In this document: positions 33,869 to 43,586 of the stretch, one piece after another
Layout: each line of letters begins with the position of its first letter
How positions within the stretch are numbered: position 1 is the stretch's first letter
Assembly (NCBI GenBank): GCA_026394015.1
Contig: JAPKZA010000273.1
Span: 26,325-90,324, forward strand
DNA from: Acidobacteriota bacterium
GTDB lineage: Bacteria > Acidobacteriota > Terriglobia > Bryobacterales > Bryobacteraceae
Length of the DNA stretch: 64,000 nucleotides
Direction: 5' to 3'
Made by a program: the position numbers and the translations under genes
Notes under the pieces: model-generated
What the model was told of the DNA's origin: nothing
Databases searched by the model: none
Seen by the model: only the letters and a program-made list of their open reading frames with translations

Positions 33869-34258
33869 TTAGGAACACGCTTGGCACGTACCGTAGAGTA
33901 GGACCTCGTGGCCGGTGACCTGGAAACCCGGCGGGGCCAGCGCCTTGAAGCCGGTGAGACAACCAGCCAACTCGAACACTTTGCCACAGCCTTTGCAGTG
34001 GAAATGATGGTGGTGGGCCTTTCCGGCGAGTTCGTAGCGGGCGGATTCTCCGGGCAGTTCGACCGTCGTGAGCCAGCCCTCTTCGACGAGCGCTTTGATG
34101 TTGCGGTATACGGTAGCAATGCCGACGCCCTGCTCATCGGTGGCGGCAAGCTCCAACACTTCGTTCGGGTTCAGAGGACGATCCGCCAGGGCAAACGCCT
34201 CGCGGATCGCCCGACGCTGGCGGGTATTGCGGTTTTGAGAGGGATCTGAAGAGGGCAT
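33869..34258 (-). CDS. Fur-family metalloregulator (Zur/PerR-like)
   Basis: About 129 residues from ATG 34258, the natural Fur N terminus (QNRNTRQRRAIREAF). The winged helix has LNPNEVLELA and GIATVYRNIKALVEEGWL. The metal-binding region HHHHFHCKGCGKVFEL plus a C-terminal GTCQAC give two CxxC structural zinc pairs. It lies 8 bp downstream of a His-rich protein gene and in one strand run with an SmtB-like repressor, so a zinc-uptake regulator (Zur) role is most likely; PerR or Fur cannot be excluded. Confidence 0.87.
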   Translation of the reverse strand: MPSSDPSQNRNTRQRRAIREAFALADRPLNPNEVLELAATDEQGVGIATVYRNIKALVEEGWLTTVELPGESARYELAGKAHHHHFHCKGCGKVFELAGCLTGFKALAPPGFQVTGHEVLLYGTCQACS

Positions 34259-34266
34259 TTCCGATC

Positions 34267-34614
34267 TCAAACTACCGCAATGGCACCGTGGTCGTCGCAG
34301 TGGCCATCGTGCGGATGGTGAAGATGGCCATCGACGAGGTAGTCGACATGATCGCCATGCGGAACCGCTTCGTGTCCGCAGTTGGCGCCATGGACGTGGG
34401 CGCTGTCGTGAGCACCGCACTCATGGTCCGGGGTGCAGACCGCCGGATTCGCTGGAGAGAGGGCGATGACATGCTCATCGACATGGCCGTCATGGAGATG
34501 ATGAAGATGACCATCGTGAAGGTAATCGACGTGATCCTCGTGTTCGACGGCAGTATGACCGCAACCGGGTTCGTGTTGGTGTTCGTGACTAAGATGAGTA
34601 TTACAAGCAGACAT
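34267..34614 (-). CDS. Histidine-rich repeat protein, putative zinc chelator
   Basis: The 115-residue protein has extreme His/Asp content. Two imperfect repeats each contain CGH-x-AV-x-H-x-DHVDYL followed by DGHLHH and HDGH (one near 18-50, one near 78-110), separated by a Cys-containing linker. No signal peptide or membrane segment is visible, so it is likely a cytosolic metal buffer or metallochaperone. It lies between an SmtB-type repressor and a Fur/Zur gene on the same strand with gaps of 6 and 8 bp, supporting a zinc (or nickel/cobalt) role. Not recognised as a named protein. Confidence 0.82.
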   Translation of the reverse strand: MSACNTHLSHEHQHEPGCGHTAVEHEDHVDYLHDGHLHHLHDGHVDEHVIALSPANPAVCTPDHECGAHDSAHVHGANCGHEAVPHGDHVDYLVDGHLHHPHDGHCDDHGAIAVV

Positions 34615-34620
34615 AGTGGG

Positions 34621-35016
34621 CTACTCCTTGGTTGTAGTTAGAGAACGGAATCGGGATAAGTCCGGTCGCCCTTCGCTAGCGTGCGCAAGAGCGTTAAAGA
34701 GGAGGTCGACAACGTGCTGATCGGCCAGACCATAAAGGATGTGTTTGCCGTTGCGGCGCCGCGAGACCAACCCTTCGTTGCGGAGGACGCGGAGCCGTTG
34801 TGAGATCGTCGACAGGTCTTCGCCTTCGGCGGTTGCTATCTCTGTCACACATGCTTCGCCTTGGCCCAACAGCGTCAGAAGGCGCAGCCGCGGCCCGTCT
34901 CCCATGGCCCGGAAGATGCCGGCCGCGCGTTCAATCGCACCCGGCTGCACGAGCGCCGCCCGCTGGCGGGAGAGGTGGTCTTGCGGGGCACAGGATGGGT
35001 CGATCGCTTTCGGCAT
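34621..35016 (-). CDS. ArsR/SmtB-family metal-responsive repressor
   Basis: About 131 residues from ATG 35016. The winged helix has [36 protein letters not shown] and [18 protein letters not shown]. The last helix carries [18 protein letters not shown], which fits the SmtB/CzrA alpha5 zinc site exactly: Asp-x-His, 11 residues to His, then x-x-Glu. A 12-2-12 operator of the SmtB type overlaps the promoter just upstream. It heads an operon with the His-rich protein and Fur genes and is expected to derepress under excess zinc (or cobalt). Confidence 0.92.
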   Translation of the reverse strand: MPKAIDPSCAPQDHLSRQRAALVQPGAIERAAGIFRAMGDGPRLRLLTLLGQGEACVTEIATAEGEDLSTISQRLRVLRNEGLVSRRRNGKHILYGLADQHVVDLLFNALAHASEGRPDLSRFRSLTTTKE

Positions 35017-35018
35017 AG

Positions 35019-35044
35019 AACACTTGAACAACTGTTCAATTGTT
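35019..35044. promoter_or_regulatory. SmtB-type 12-2-12 operator
   Basis: AACACTTGAACA (35019-35030) and TGTTCAATTGTT (35033-35044) are inverted repeats matching at 11 of 12 positions with a 2-nt spacer, the layout of SmtB/ZiaR operators. It lies between the -10 box and the start codon of the ArsR-family gene, so occupancy would block transcription. Confidence 0.8.
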
Positions 35045-35074
35045 ATAGTAAACCCTTTGCCCTCCGCCTGTCAA
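35045..35074 (-). promoter_or_regulatory. Sigma70-like promoter of the arsR-type operon
   Basis: On the minus strand, TTGACA (35074-35069) and TACTAT (35050-35045) are separated by 18 nt. The predicted start falls inside the 12-2-12 operator immediately downstream, as expected for an autorepressed SmtB-type gene. Confidence 0.65.
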
Positions 35075-35119
35075 GCACAATGCCGCGTGTGTTACTCTAA
35101 AGTCGATTTCTTAATTCCC

Positions 35120-36142
35120 ATGAAACGCGCACTCATCACCGGTGTAACTGGCCAAGACGGTTCGTATCTCGCAGAGTTTCTTTTGCGTAAAGGCTACGAA
35201 GTCCACGGCATCAAAAGACGTTCGAGCAGCTTCAATACGGGCCGCGTAGATCACATTTACACGGACCTGCATGAGCACGGCAACCGCTTCTTCCTGCACT
35301 TCGGGGATCTCTCCGACACCAGTAGCCTCTGGAAGCTCTTGCACGACATCAAGCCCGCCGAAGTCTACAACCTGGCGGCCCAGAGCCACGTGCGCGTGAG
35401 CTTCGACATTCCGGAGAGCACCGGCGACATCACCGGCATGGGTGCCGCCCGTCTGCTCGAAGGGATCAAGCAGGTCGGACTCGGCGATACCTGTCGGTTC
35501 TACCAGGCGTCCTCCAGCGAGATGTTTGGCGCGGCGGATCCGCCCCAGCACGAAGGCACGATTTTCCACCCCCGCAGCCCGTACGCCTGCGCGAAGCTCT
35601 TCGCCCATTGGCTGACGATCAACTATCGCGAAAGCTACAACATGTTTGCCGTCAGCGGCATTCTGTTCAATCACGAGTCCCCCCGCCGCGGCGAGACCTT
35701 CGTCACCAGGAAGATTGCGCGCGCCGTCGCCCACATCAAGAACGGAATGCAGGACAAGGTGTATTTGGGCAACCTGGATTCCAAACGTGATTGGGGCTTT
35801 GCCAAAGAGTACGTGGAAGCGATGTGGCTGATGCTCCAACAGGAAAAGCCAGACGATTACGTGATCGGTACCGGCGAGACCCACACCGTGCGGGAGTTCG
35901 TCGAAGAGGCGTTTTCGCATGTCGATCTCGACTGGCAGAAGCACGTCGATTTCGATGCCCGGTATTTGCGGCCGGCCGAGGTGGATGCCCTTCTCGCGGA
36001 TCCTTCGAAGGCGAAGAAACATATGGGATGGGAACACCAGACCGGATTCAAGGAACTCGTTAAGCTGATGGTCGACGCGGAAATGGACGCGATCGCCGAG
36101 CGGAAAGCCGGTGTTACCAAGGCTGTCGGCATCGACGGCTAA
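35120..36142 (+). CDS. gmd: GDP-mannose 4,6-dehydratase
   Basis: About 340 residues from ATG 35120. The SDR-type fold has the NADP motif [17 protein letters not shown], the specificity stretch [19 protein letters not shown], the catalytic SSSEMFG and the YACAK Tyr/Lys pair, then [18 protein letters not shown]. It converts GDP-D-mannose to GDP-4-keto-6-deoxy-D-mannose. The next gene is an fcl-type synthase, so together they make GDP-L-fucose or a related deoxyhexose for surface glycans. An in-frame extension to 34739 has no Gmd features and was excluded. Confidence 0.95.
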   Translation: MKRALITGVTGQDGSYLAEFLLRKGYEVHGIKRRSSSFNTGRVDHIYTDLHEHGNRFFLHFGDLSDTSSLWKLLHDIKPAEVYNLAAQSHVRVSFDIPESTGDITGMGAARLLEGIKQVGLGDTCRFYQASSSEMFGAADPPQHEGTIFHPRSPYACAKLFAHWLTINYRESYNMFAVSGILFNHESPRRGETFVTRKIARAVAHIKNGMQDKVYLGNLDSKRDWGFAKEYVEAMWLMLQQEKPDDYVIGTGETHTVREFVEEAFSHVDLDWQKHVDFDARYLRPAEVDALLADPSKAKKHMGWEHQTGFKELVKLMVDAEMDAIAERKAGVTKAVGIDG

Positions 36143-37129
<987 letters not shown>

Positions 37130-37158
37130 CTGTTGAGGGGCCCACTCTCCTCGTAGAC

Positions 37159-40100
37159 ATGAAGCGGGCTAGATTCATCCACATTAACAACGGGGTAGGC
37201 TCCGGTAACATCGGCGATGAGCTGATGGCTCAGGAGTTCTGGAAGTTATTACCCGCTGGAGTTGTGCTCGATGTTCCGGTTTTGCCGGACGCGGCACGAT
37301 ATCGCGGACAATACCCAAAGCCGCATCGGTACTCTGAAGTCGCCTCGTCCGCGTCGATCGTCCCTAATGTGGCTGGCCTTTTGGTCGGCGATACCCCGGT
37401 TGCCGAATTTGAAGGGCTCGGATACCCCTTGGGCACCATCGGGCCCGCCTTAACCGCGTTTGCCATCAGTGGACTCCCGGTGGACGCGATCGCGGTGGGC
37501 GTTGACCGCCTCCATTCCCCGGAGGCACGCCGTCTTTTTGCCAAACACTACAGCAAGGTACGCTCGTGGACGGTTCGTTCCTTCGCTTGCCGCGAGGCCC
37601 TTCTGGATCTTGGTGTTCCCGAAGACCGGATCCGCGTAGCCGCTGACCTCGCCTGGCTTTTTACGGCGAACCACGATGCGGACCAGTGGGCCGCCGAACA
37701 ATGGGCCGATCTGGGGATCGACACCGGGCGGGCGTTGCTCGTGGTAAACGTCGTTCACCATACCAATTCCGCCGATCAAACCGCAAAGCGGGCGATCGCC
37801 TCCGCCTTGGACCAGCTCGCGAGCGAGCGGGGATATCAGATTGCCTTCTTAAGCAACGAGACCCGGTTGAGCGAGCACTACGACACGGGCGCAGCGGCCG
37901 CCGTGCGATCGTTGATGCAACAGCCGTCGGTCGAAGTCCCCGTCGAATACTACACGCCCGAGGAAATGGTGAGTCTGCTGCGGTCAGCGACCACGGTGCT
38001 CACCCAGCGGTATCACATGGCCATCCAGGCGATCTTGGCCGAGACCATCCCGGTCTGCTTGCTTCGTGGACAAAAGCTCTCCGGGTTGGCACAAGAGTTT
38101 AAGCTGCTGGCTTGTACGATCGACCGTGACGAGATCGTCGAGCGGGTGAAGCAATCGGCCGCCCGGCGTGAGGAACGATTGATTGATCTCCAGGCAACCC
38201 GTGAGAAGCATCGGCGGCGGGCCAAAACTGCTTTAAGCTTTTTCCGTTCCTCGTTACAGGCCGAACGGCGCGGTGCAAGTCGGGCAGCCCAACCGAACGA
38301 GAACCCTGGGATTGCCGTCATTCACCTGGGCGGGTTGGGGGACCTGGTGCTTTCGGCCCCTCTCTTTTCCTCTCTCCGCTCCCGCTATCCAAAATCAACC
38401 ATCACCCTTCTCTGTCGCGCTTCCTTCGTCGGCCTCATCGATCTGTTTCCCGTCCGCCCAGACCAAGTCATCCCTGTGTGTTTCGATCCCCAAGGTTTTA
38501 CGAGCCCCGGGGAAGGGGTACGCGACGCTCTCGCCGAACTCGAAGGCCAACTGTCCAAGCTCGAGACAGACATCGTCATCAGTGCCGAACTCGAGCCCAC
38601 TTGGCTTTCGTGGTACCTCGCCAGCGTGTGGCGGGCTCCCGTCAATCTGGCTTGTTCTCGATTGGATCCGCCGCGGGGCCTATTGCCGATTTTGCTCCTG
38701 GAAGGCCATTTGGAGTTGGTGCCGTTCGATGGGCCAACCCATCGTGCCGATCTGATCGAGGGTGACCGCTACCAGGCCCTGGGCATGAGCGCGGGTGCGA
38801 AGGAGTGGGTGCAATATAAATGGTTATTGGCCCCTGACTTGGCGCTCGCAGGAAAGGAGCTGCTTCTTTCCCTCGGATTGAAACCGGGAGAGTACGGGGT
38901 TTGCTTTCCGCTGGGAGCGGGATCAACACTCGTCAAGCGATGGCCAAAGGAGTCGTTCGCGATCGCCCTGGAAACGGCAACCGATTCGTTTCGACTGCCC
39001 GTTCTTCTTACCGGCGAAAGCCATGAGCAGGAAGCTCTGGAGTCCCATGCCTCCTCTTTTCGCGCGAAAGGAGCCACGGTCTCCATCTTCGCCGGCCGCG
39101 CGGACCAAATCCCATTGCTGGCCACGCTACTGCAATCGGCTCGCTTTTTCCTTGGCAATGACACCGGCCCGGCGCACCTGGCGCAGGCATTCGCCACCCC
39201 TGGCGTGGTGATCTTTGGCGGCGGAACTTGGCCGCATTATCGGCCGTGGGGAGCGGGCGCGGTTGGGGTTGTCCAGCCGCTGCATTGTTTCGGTTGCCGC
39301 TGGGACTGTGCCTTCGGTCGCGCGATGTGTATTGACGCCGTTTCGACGGAAGGAGTCGTCGAGGCTCTGCATCAGTCGAGCGCCAATCCGGGTGCACCCG
39401 CATCGATGGTAATCCTCGATCACGCTTCAGCCGAAATGCAGCAGATCGTCGGTGCCGCCTCCCAGATCTACAAAACCTCCCAGCAGGATCGCCTCGCCCG
39501 CTTTCAAGCCCTAGTCGAAACTCACTACGCCAGCGACAGTGCCCAGCTCCAATTGGTGCAAATCTCTGGCGAGCTGAGACGTCAGGAACAAGTTGTCGCC
39601 GGCTTCCGCGAGCGACAACTTCCGGCCCCTTTGGGTTCACTGAGCGGTCTCGAAGGCCAGTTAGGGCTGATCGAAACAAGATTGGTCGAGAGTGTCGGTG
39701 CCGCCCAAGCACTGGTCCGCATCGGAGGACCCTCCGATGGCCGGGCCCTCGCTGAGGCATCCCAAGCGGCCGGGGAGCGGCTCGCGATCATCAAACGGCT
39801 TGATTTCGAAAATCAGACGTTGCGCGTCGAGGCGGATAGGCGCCTCGACGCCCTGATCGAAGCGAACCGGATCATGGCCGATCAGCAGGAAGAGCTGAAT
39901 CGGCTTCTCAACGAACTCGGGGGAGCGACAGCGCGGATTGCCTGGGAGAGTGAACGAGCGAGGGAGTTCGAGAGCGCTGCAATTTCTCGTCTCAGAGGAA
40001 TTGAGGAAGCCAATGATCTGCTCCGTCTGAAAGAGGAAGAGTTCGCCAAGCAGAGGATGGAACTTGGTTCTCTCCTGGGTCAAGTGGAGATTCAAGGGCG

Positions 40101-40749
40101 TCTGCTGAACGAGCTGGAACCGGCCGCTCAGAATCGGCTGGCCGCGCTCTCTGCGGCCGCGGCTGAAATCGCTGAAGCCCGCCAAGCCGCCAGTGACCGC
40201 TTGGCTGCGATTGATGACGCCAACTCCCTACTGGCCCGCGAGCAACAGGTCGCCGAGGACTTGCGCCAGAAGCTTGCGCGGTTGGACGGCGAGCTCACCC
40301 TCGCTAGTCAACGCCTCGCCGTGGCTGAGCCCGCCGCTGCCGAACGCCTCACCGCCCTCGAAGACGTCAACCGGCTTCTCGCCACCGAACAAGCCAACGC
40401 CGAAACCGTTCGCCAGAAGACGGCCCGCCTCGCGAGCGAACTCACCCTCGCCACCCAACGCCTCGCCGTCGCCGAGCCAGCCGCGGCCGAACGCCTCACC
40501 GCCCTCGAAGACGTCAACCGGCTTCTCGCCACCGAACAAGCCAACGCCGAAACCGTTCGCCAGAAGACGGCCCCTCGCCGTCGCCGAGCCCGCCGCTGCC
40601 GAGCGCCTCGCGGCCCTCGAAGACGTCAACCGGCTTCTCGCCGTCGAGCAGGTCAACGCCGAAGCCCTCCGTCAGGAAATCGTCCGCCTCGTGAGCGAGC
40701 TGACCTTGGCCACGCGGAGAGCGATCATTGCGGAGGATGCGGCCTCTGA
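37159..40749 (+). CDS. Polysaccharide pyruvyltransferase-GT9 fusion with coiled-coil tail (frameshifted near its end)
   Basis: Residues 1-345 form a polysaccharide pyruvyltransferase domain (HINNGVGSGNIGDELMAQEF, VLTQRYHMAIQAILAETIP). Residues about 383-740 form a GT9 ADP-heptose-transferase-like domain (IAVIHLGGLGDLVLSAPLF, FPLGAGSTLVKRWP, FLGNDTGPAHLAQAF). From about 740 on the chain is a long alpha-helical coiled coil with 49-residue repeats built on RLAVAEPAAAERLTALEDVN. Coding is regular to about 40572; the last 59 residues are Arg/Pro-rich and out of frame because 35 nt of the third repeat are missing. The true C terminus continues in the next frame to 41218; restoring 35 nt would give 1364 residues. 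Both enzyme domains are intact. It probably adds or modifies a sugar in the surface glycan. Confidence 0.85.
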   Translation: MKRARFIHINNGVGSGNIGDELMAQEFWKLLPAGVVLDVPVLPDAARYRGQYPKPHRYSEVASSASIVPNVAGLLVGDTPVAEFEGLGYPLGTIGPALTAFAISGLPVDAIAVGVDRLHSPEARRLFAKHYSKVRSWTVRSFACREALLDLGVPEDRIRVAADLAWLFTANHDADQWAAEQWADLGIDTGRALLVVNVVHHTNSADQTAKRAIASALDQLASERGYQIAFLSNETRLSEHYDTGAAAAVRSLMQQPSVEVPVEYYTPEEMVSLLRSATTVLTQRYHMAIQAILAETIPVCLLRGQKLSGLAQEFKLLACTIDRDEIVERVKQSAARREERLIDLQATREKHRRRAKTALSFFRSSLQAERRGASRAAQPNENPGIAVIHLGGLGDLVLSAPLFSSLRSRYPKSTITLLCRASFVGLIDLFPVRPDQVIPVCFDPQGFTSPGEGVRDALAELEGQLSKLETDIVISAELEPTWLSWYLASVWRAPVNLACSRLDPPRGLLPILLLEGHLELVPFDGPTHRADLIEGDRYQALGMSAGAKEWVQYKWLLAPDLALAGKELLLSLGLKPGEYGVCFPLGAGSTLVKRWPKESFAIALETATDSFRLPVLLTGESHEQEALESHASSFRAKGATVSIFAGRADQIPLLATLLQSARFFLGNDTGPAHLAQAFATPGVVIFGGGTWPHYRPWGAGAVGVVQPLHCFGCRWDCAFGRAMCIDAVSTEGVVEALHQSSANPGAPASMVILDHASAEMQQIVGAASQIYKTSQQDRLARFQALVETHYASDSAQLQLVQISGELRRQEQVVAGFRERQLPAPLGSLSGLEGQLGLIETRLVESVGAAQALVRIGGPSDGRALAEASQAAGERLAIIKRLDFENQTLRVEADRRLDALIEANRIMADQQEELNRLLNELGGATARIAWESERAREFESAAISRLRGIEEANDLLRLKEEEFAKQRMELGSLLGQVEIQGRLLNELEPAAQNRLAALSAAAAEIAEARQAASDRLAAIDDANSLLAREQQVAEDLRQKLARLDGELTLASQRLAVAEPAAAERLTALEDVNRLLATEQANAETVRQKTARLASELTLATQRLAVAEPAAAERLTALEDVNRLLATEQANAETVRQKTAPRRRRARRCRAPRGPRRRQPASRRRAGQRRSPPSGNRPPRERADLGHAESDHCGGCGL
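40291..40656 (+). repeat. 147-bp tandem repeats in the coiled-coil coding region
   Basis: Copy 1 starts at 40291 and copy 2 at 40438, exactly 147 nt apart and nearly identical over about 100 nt. Copy 3 resumes at 40573 after a 35-nt deletion relative to copy 2 and is more diverged. Each copy encodes 49 residues. Such repeats change number and suffer deletions easily. Confidence 0.85.
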
Positions 40750-41218
40750 GCGGTTGCGGTTGCTGGCCGCGGCAAGCCAAGCAAGCCACGAGCAAGGGGA
40801 ACGGCTGGCTGTATTCGAGTCTGCCGCGTCGGAACGTCTGGCCGCCCTTGAGGCGACCACGAACACCCTCCATCGTCAGGTGGCTGCGTATTCCGCACTC
40901 CAATCGGATTTGCAACAGATTGCTCAGGACGCAGGCCACGCTCAGGCCCTTCAATTGTCGGAACGGGAACATTGGCAACGAGCCATGACGGAACTTCGAA
41001 ACGATCGGGCCAGCGAACAAGCGGCCCGGCTCGCCGCCGAGGAGCGGGCCTCTGAACTCCAGCTACGGGCGAGTCAGATCTCCTCGGAGCGGGATCGCTA
41101 CCTTCGCGCCACTCAAGAATTACAGCGCAGTGAACAGGAGCTAACGAAGCAGGTTCTTGCGATTCAGACCGAGACTCTGGTACAGTCAGTGTTCCGCCGT
41201 CTACGTCCATTGTTCTAA
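40573..41218 (+). pseudogene. Frame-displaced C-terminal coiled coil of the pyruvyltransferase-GT9 fusion
   Basis: From 40573 the +1 frame continues the coiled coil without interruption: RLAALEDVNRLL, VNAEALRQEIVRLVSELTL, then a long heptad-rich helix (SERLRLLAAASQASHEQ, ERASELQLRASQISSERD) ending TLVQSVFRRLRPLF at 41218. It has no start of its own and matches the repeat unit of the upstream gene, so it is the detached end of the same protein. A deletion in the repeats or an assembly collapse explains the break. Confidence 0.8.
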
Positions 41219-41258
41219 CTTTCTCGTGCGGAGACACGTCCGCCTTTCGTTCTCTCCT

Positions 41259-43586
41259 ATGAAGATTGCTGTCAATTTGCGCCAATACTACAAGGGCAAG
41301 ATTGGTGGCATGGAGAACTACCTTCGCAATGTATTGCGAGGTCTCAGTCACCACCAATTGTTGATCTGGGTCCATGAAGAAGAAGTCGAACACGTCCGCG
41401 AGTTCGCACCCACCGCCGAAATCGTAGGGATCGCTCACGAAAGCGGCCTGCAGACAATAGAAGCCGGAGTCAAGACAGGCGGTTTCGACCTGTTCTTCTG
41501 TCCTTTGCTCGTCCTCGAGCCGCTCGTGGTTTCTCAGCCCTCCGCTGTCATGATGCCGGATGTGCAGCATGAGTTCTTCCCGGAGTTCTTCGACGCCAAC
41601 GTCCTGCAATGGCGGAGGCAAACGTATGGGCCGACCGCCCTAAACAGCGATATTATTTTCACGCTCAGTGAGCACGCCAAATCGACGATCGTCGAACGGT
41701 TCCGCATCGCGCCGGAAAAGATTAGGGTAATCCATCTCGACGCCGACGCCGAGTTCAAGCAGCCGCTGCCAAGCGCTCCGACCGCGGCGTGGAAGGCCTT
41801 GAACCTGCCGGAGAAGTATTTCTTTTTCCCGGCCAACTTCTGGCCGCACAAAAACCATGCCAACGTGCTGCAGGCGTTGCGGCATGCCATTGATTCCGGC
41901 ATGAAGGACGTTCAATTGGTCCTGAGCGGATCACCTGCCGAGTTCGGTCCTGTCGAAAAGGAGATCGCCCGACTCGGTCTGAAGGGCTCCGTTCGCATGA
42001 TCGGCTACGTGGACAAGAAATTGATTCCGGAAATCTACCAGCACGCGCTGGCCCTTGTCTTCGCGACCAAGTTCGAAGGTTTCGGGATCCCCCTGTTGGA
42101 GGCCTTCTACTGTAATACGCCGGCCATTACGTCCCACTCCGGGAGTTGCGTCGAAGTGGCCGGAGACGCCGCAATATCGGTTGATCCACTGGATCCGCCC
42201 GATATTGCCCGGGGGATGCGCCGGATCTACGAAGATGCGGCACTGCGGCAGGATCTGATCGCCAAGGGCCGGGAACGGCTAGCGCTTTTTTCCTGGAAGC
42301 GCGCGATTGAGTTGACCGAGGAGTCGTTTAGCCACATCACGAGTCCCGCCTATTCCAAGCCTTCCAGAATCACCGTCGAGTCCTGGCCCGTGATCGGTAT
42401 CGTTACCCCCACCTACAACATGGCGCACTTTCTGGAAGAGACAATCCAGAGCGTCCTGACGCAGGACTATCCCCATGTCGACTACGTCGTGATGGATGCG
42501 GGTTCAAAGGACGGATCCGTCGAGATTCTCCAAAAGTATGGCGACCGTTTGCGCTGGTGCTCAGAGAAAGACCGCGGCCAAGCCGACGCCGTCAACAAGG
42601 GCTACCACGCGACGACCGGAGAGATCTTTACGTTCCTCAATTCGGACGACACGTTTCTGCCAGGCGCGCTGAGCACGATGGCGAAACACTTTAGAGCCAA
42701 TCCTGGGGTCGGCATGATCTACGGTGAGGCGTACCACGTTAAGCTCGACGGCGAAATCATTGCCCCGTACCCGACGCAGGCTTTCGATCTCCGCACCCTC
42801 AACAACCAGTGCTATATCTGCCAACCAGCGGCGTTCATGCTTCGGGAGGCGTTTCGCAACACCGGGATGATGAACGTGACGATGCACTTTGCCCTCGATT
42901 ACGAACTTTGGATTCGTATCGCAAAACAATATGGTGTCGTGAAGGTAGACGATTTCCTCGCCACCAGCCGGATGCACATGGACAACAAGACCCTGTCCAA
43001 ACGCAGGCTGGTCTACCAGGAAATCATCAGTACGGTTAAAACGCAGTTTCAATACGCGCCCTACGAGTGGGTCAACGGCTATGCCTGCTACCTGCTCGAC
43101 AAAAAAGACCAGTACTTTGATCGATCCAAGCCGACCCTTTCCTCCTACGCGCTCAGTCTTGCCTTGGGGCTGTATCACAACCCCGGCCAACGAAAGCGGT
43201 ACTTCGCCGAGTGGCAAGAGATGACTGGGTTTGGGAAAAAATTTACGGGGAGATGGGAAGACGGCTGGATCTCCGCGGTTTGGCAATCGGAGCAATCCAT
43301 TCCCCCCGAAACAACGAGTGTCGCGGTGTCGGGCAAGCACTGGGCGCCCATCGGGCCAATTGCGCTCACCATCAAGCTGGAAGGCAAAGTAGTGCACCGC
43401 CAGGAACTGTCCTCTTCCGGGGACTACGCCTTTGTCGCTGCGGTTCCTCCTGAGCTATCCGGCAAGGTTTGCAGAATGAGCTTCGAGACCAGCCGTACCT
43501 GGCGCCCCAAGGCCAACGGCGACTATCGGCAACTTGGCTGTGTGGTTGATACGGTCCAGTTCCAAACGACGGGATCGAAGGTGTGA
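41259..43586 (+). CDS. Bifunctional GT4-GT2 glycosyltransferase with C-terminal beta domain
   Basis: About 775 residues from ATG 41259. An N-terminal GT-B GT4 domain (1-370) has KIAVNLRQYYKGKIGGMENY, PANFWPHKNHANVLQAL and the donor site KFEGFGIPLLEAFYC. A GT-A GT2 domain follows (about 385-660), with IGIVTPTYNMAHFLEETIQS, MDAGSKDGSVEIL, NSDDTFLPGAL and ALDYELWIRIAKQYG. The last 100 residues form a beta-rich domain also seen at the end of the next protein. Two transferases on one chain suggest sequential addition of two sugars to the surface glycan. The 3' end overlaps the next gene (GTGA). Confidence 0.9.
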   Translation: MKIAVNLRQYYKGKIGGMENYLRNVLRGLSHHQLLIWVHEEEVEHVREFAPTAEIVGIAHESGLQTIEAGVKTGGFDLFFCPLLVLEPLVVSQPSAVMMPDVQHEFFPEFFDANVLQWRRQTYGPTALNSDIIFTLSEHAKSTIVERFRIAPEKIRVIHLDADAEFKQPLPSAPTAAWKALNLPEKYFFFPANFWPHKNHANVLQALRHAIDSGMKDVQLVLSGSPAEFGPVEKEIARLGLKGSVRMIGYVDKKLIPEIYQHALALVFATKFEGFGIPLLEAFYCNTPAITSHSGSCVEVAGDAAISVDPLDPPDIARGMRRIYEDAALRQDLIAKGRERLALFSWKRAIELTEESFSHITSPAYSKPSRITVESWPVIGIVTPTYNMAHFLEETIQSVLTQDYPHVDYVVMDAGSKDGSVEILQKYGDRLRWCSEKDRGQADAVNKGYHATTGEIFTFLNSDDTFLPGALSTMAKHFRANPGVGMIYGEAYHVKLDGEIIAPYPTQAFDLRTLNNQCYICQPAAFMLREAFRNTGMMNVTMHFALDYELWIRIAKQYGVVKVDDFLATSRMHMDNKTLSKRRLVYQEIISTVKTQFQYAPYEWVNGYACYLLDKKDQYFDRSKPTLSSYALSLALGLYHNPGQRKRYFAEWQEMTGFGKKFTGRWEDGWISAVWQSEQSIPPETTSVAVSGKHWAPIGPIALTIKLEGKVVHRQELSSSGDYAFVAAVPPELSGKVCRMSFETSRTWRPKANGDYRQLGCVVDTVQFQTTGSKV

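Noticed and set aside
34739..35119. N-terminal extension of gmd
   Set aside because: The frame is open but overlaps the ArsR gene and operator and has no Gmd sequence; ATG 35120 begins the canonical NADP motif.
40291..40660. Direct repeats considered as a CRISPR array
   Set aside because: Units are 147 bp, contiguous without spacers and encode coiled coil in frame.
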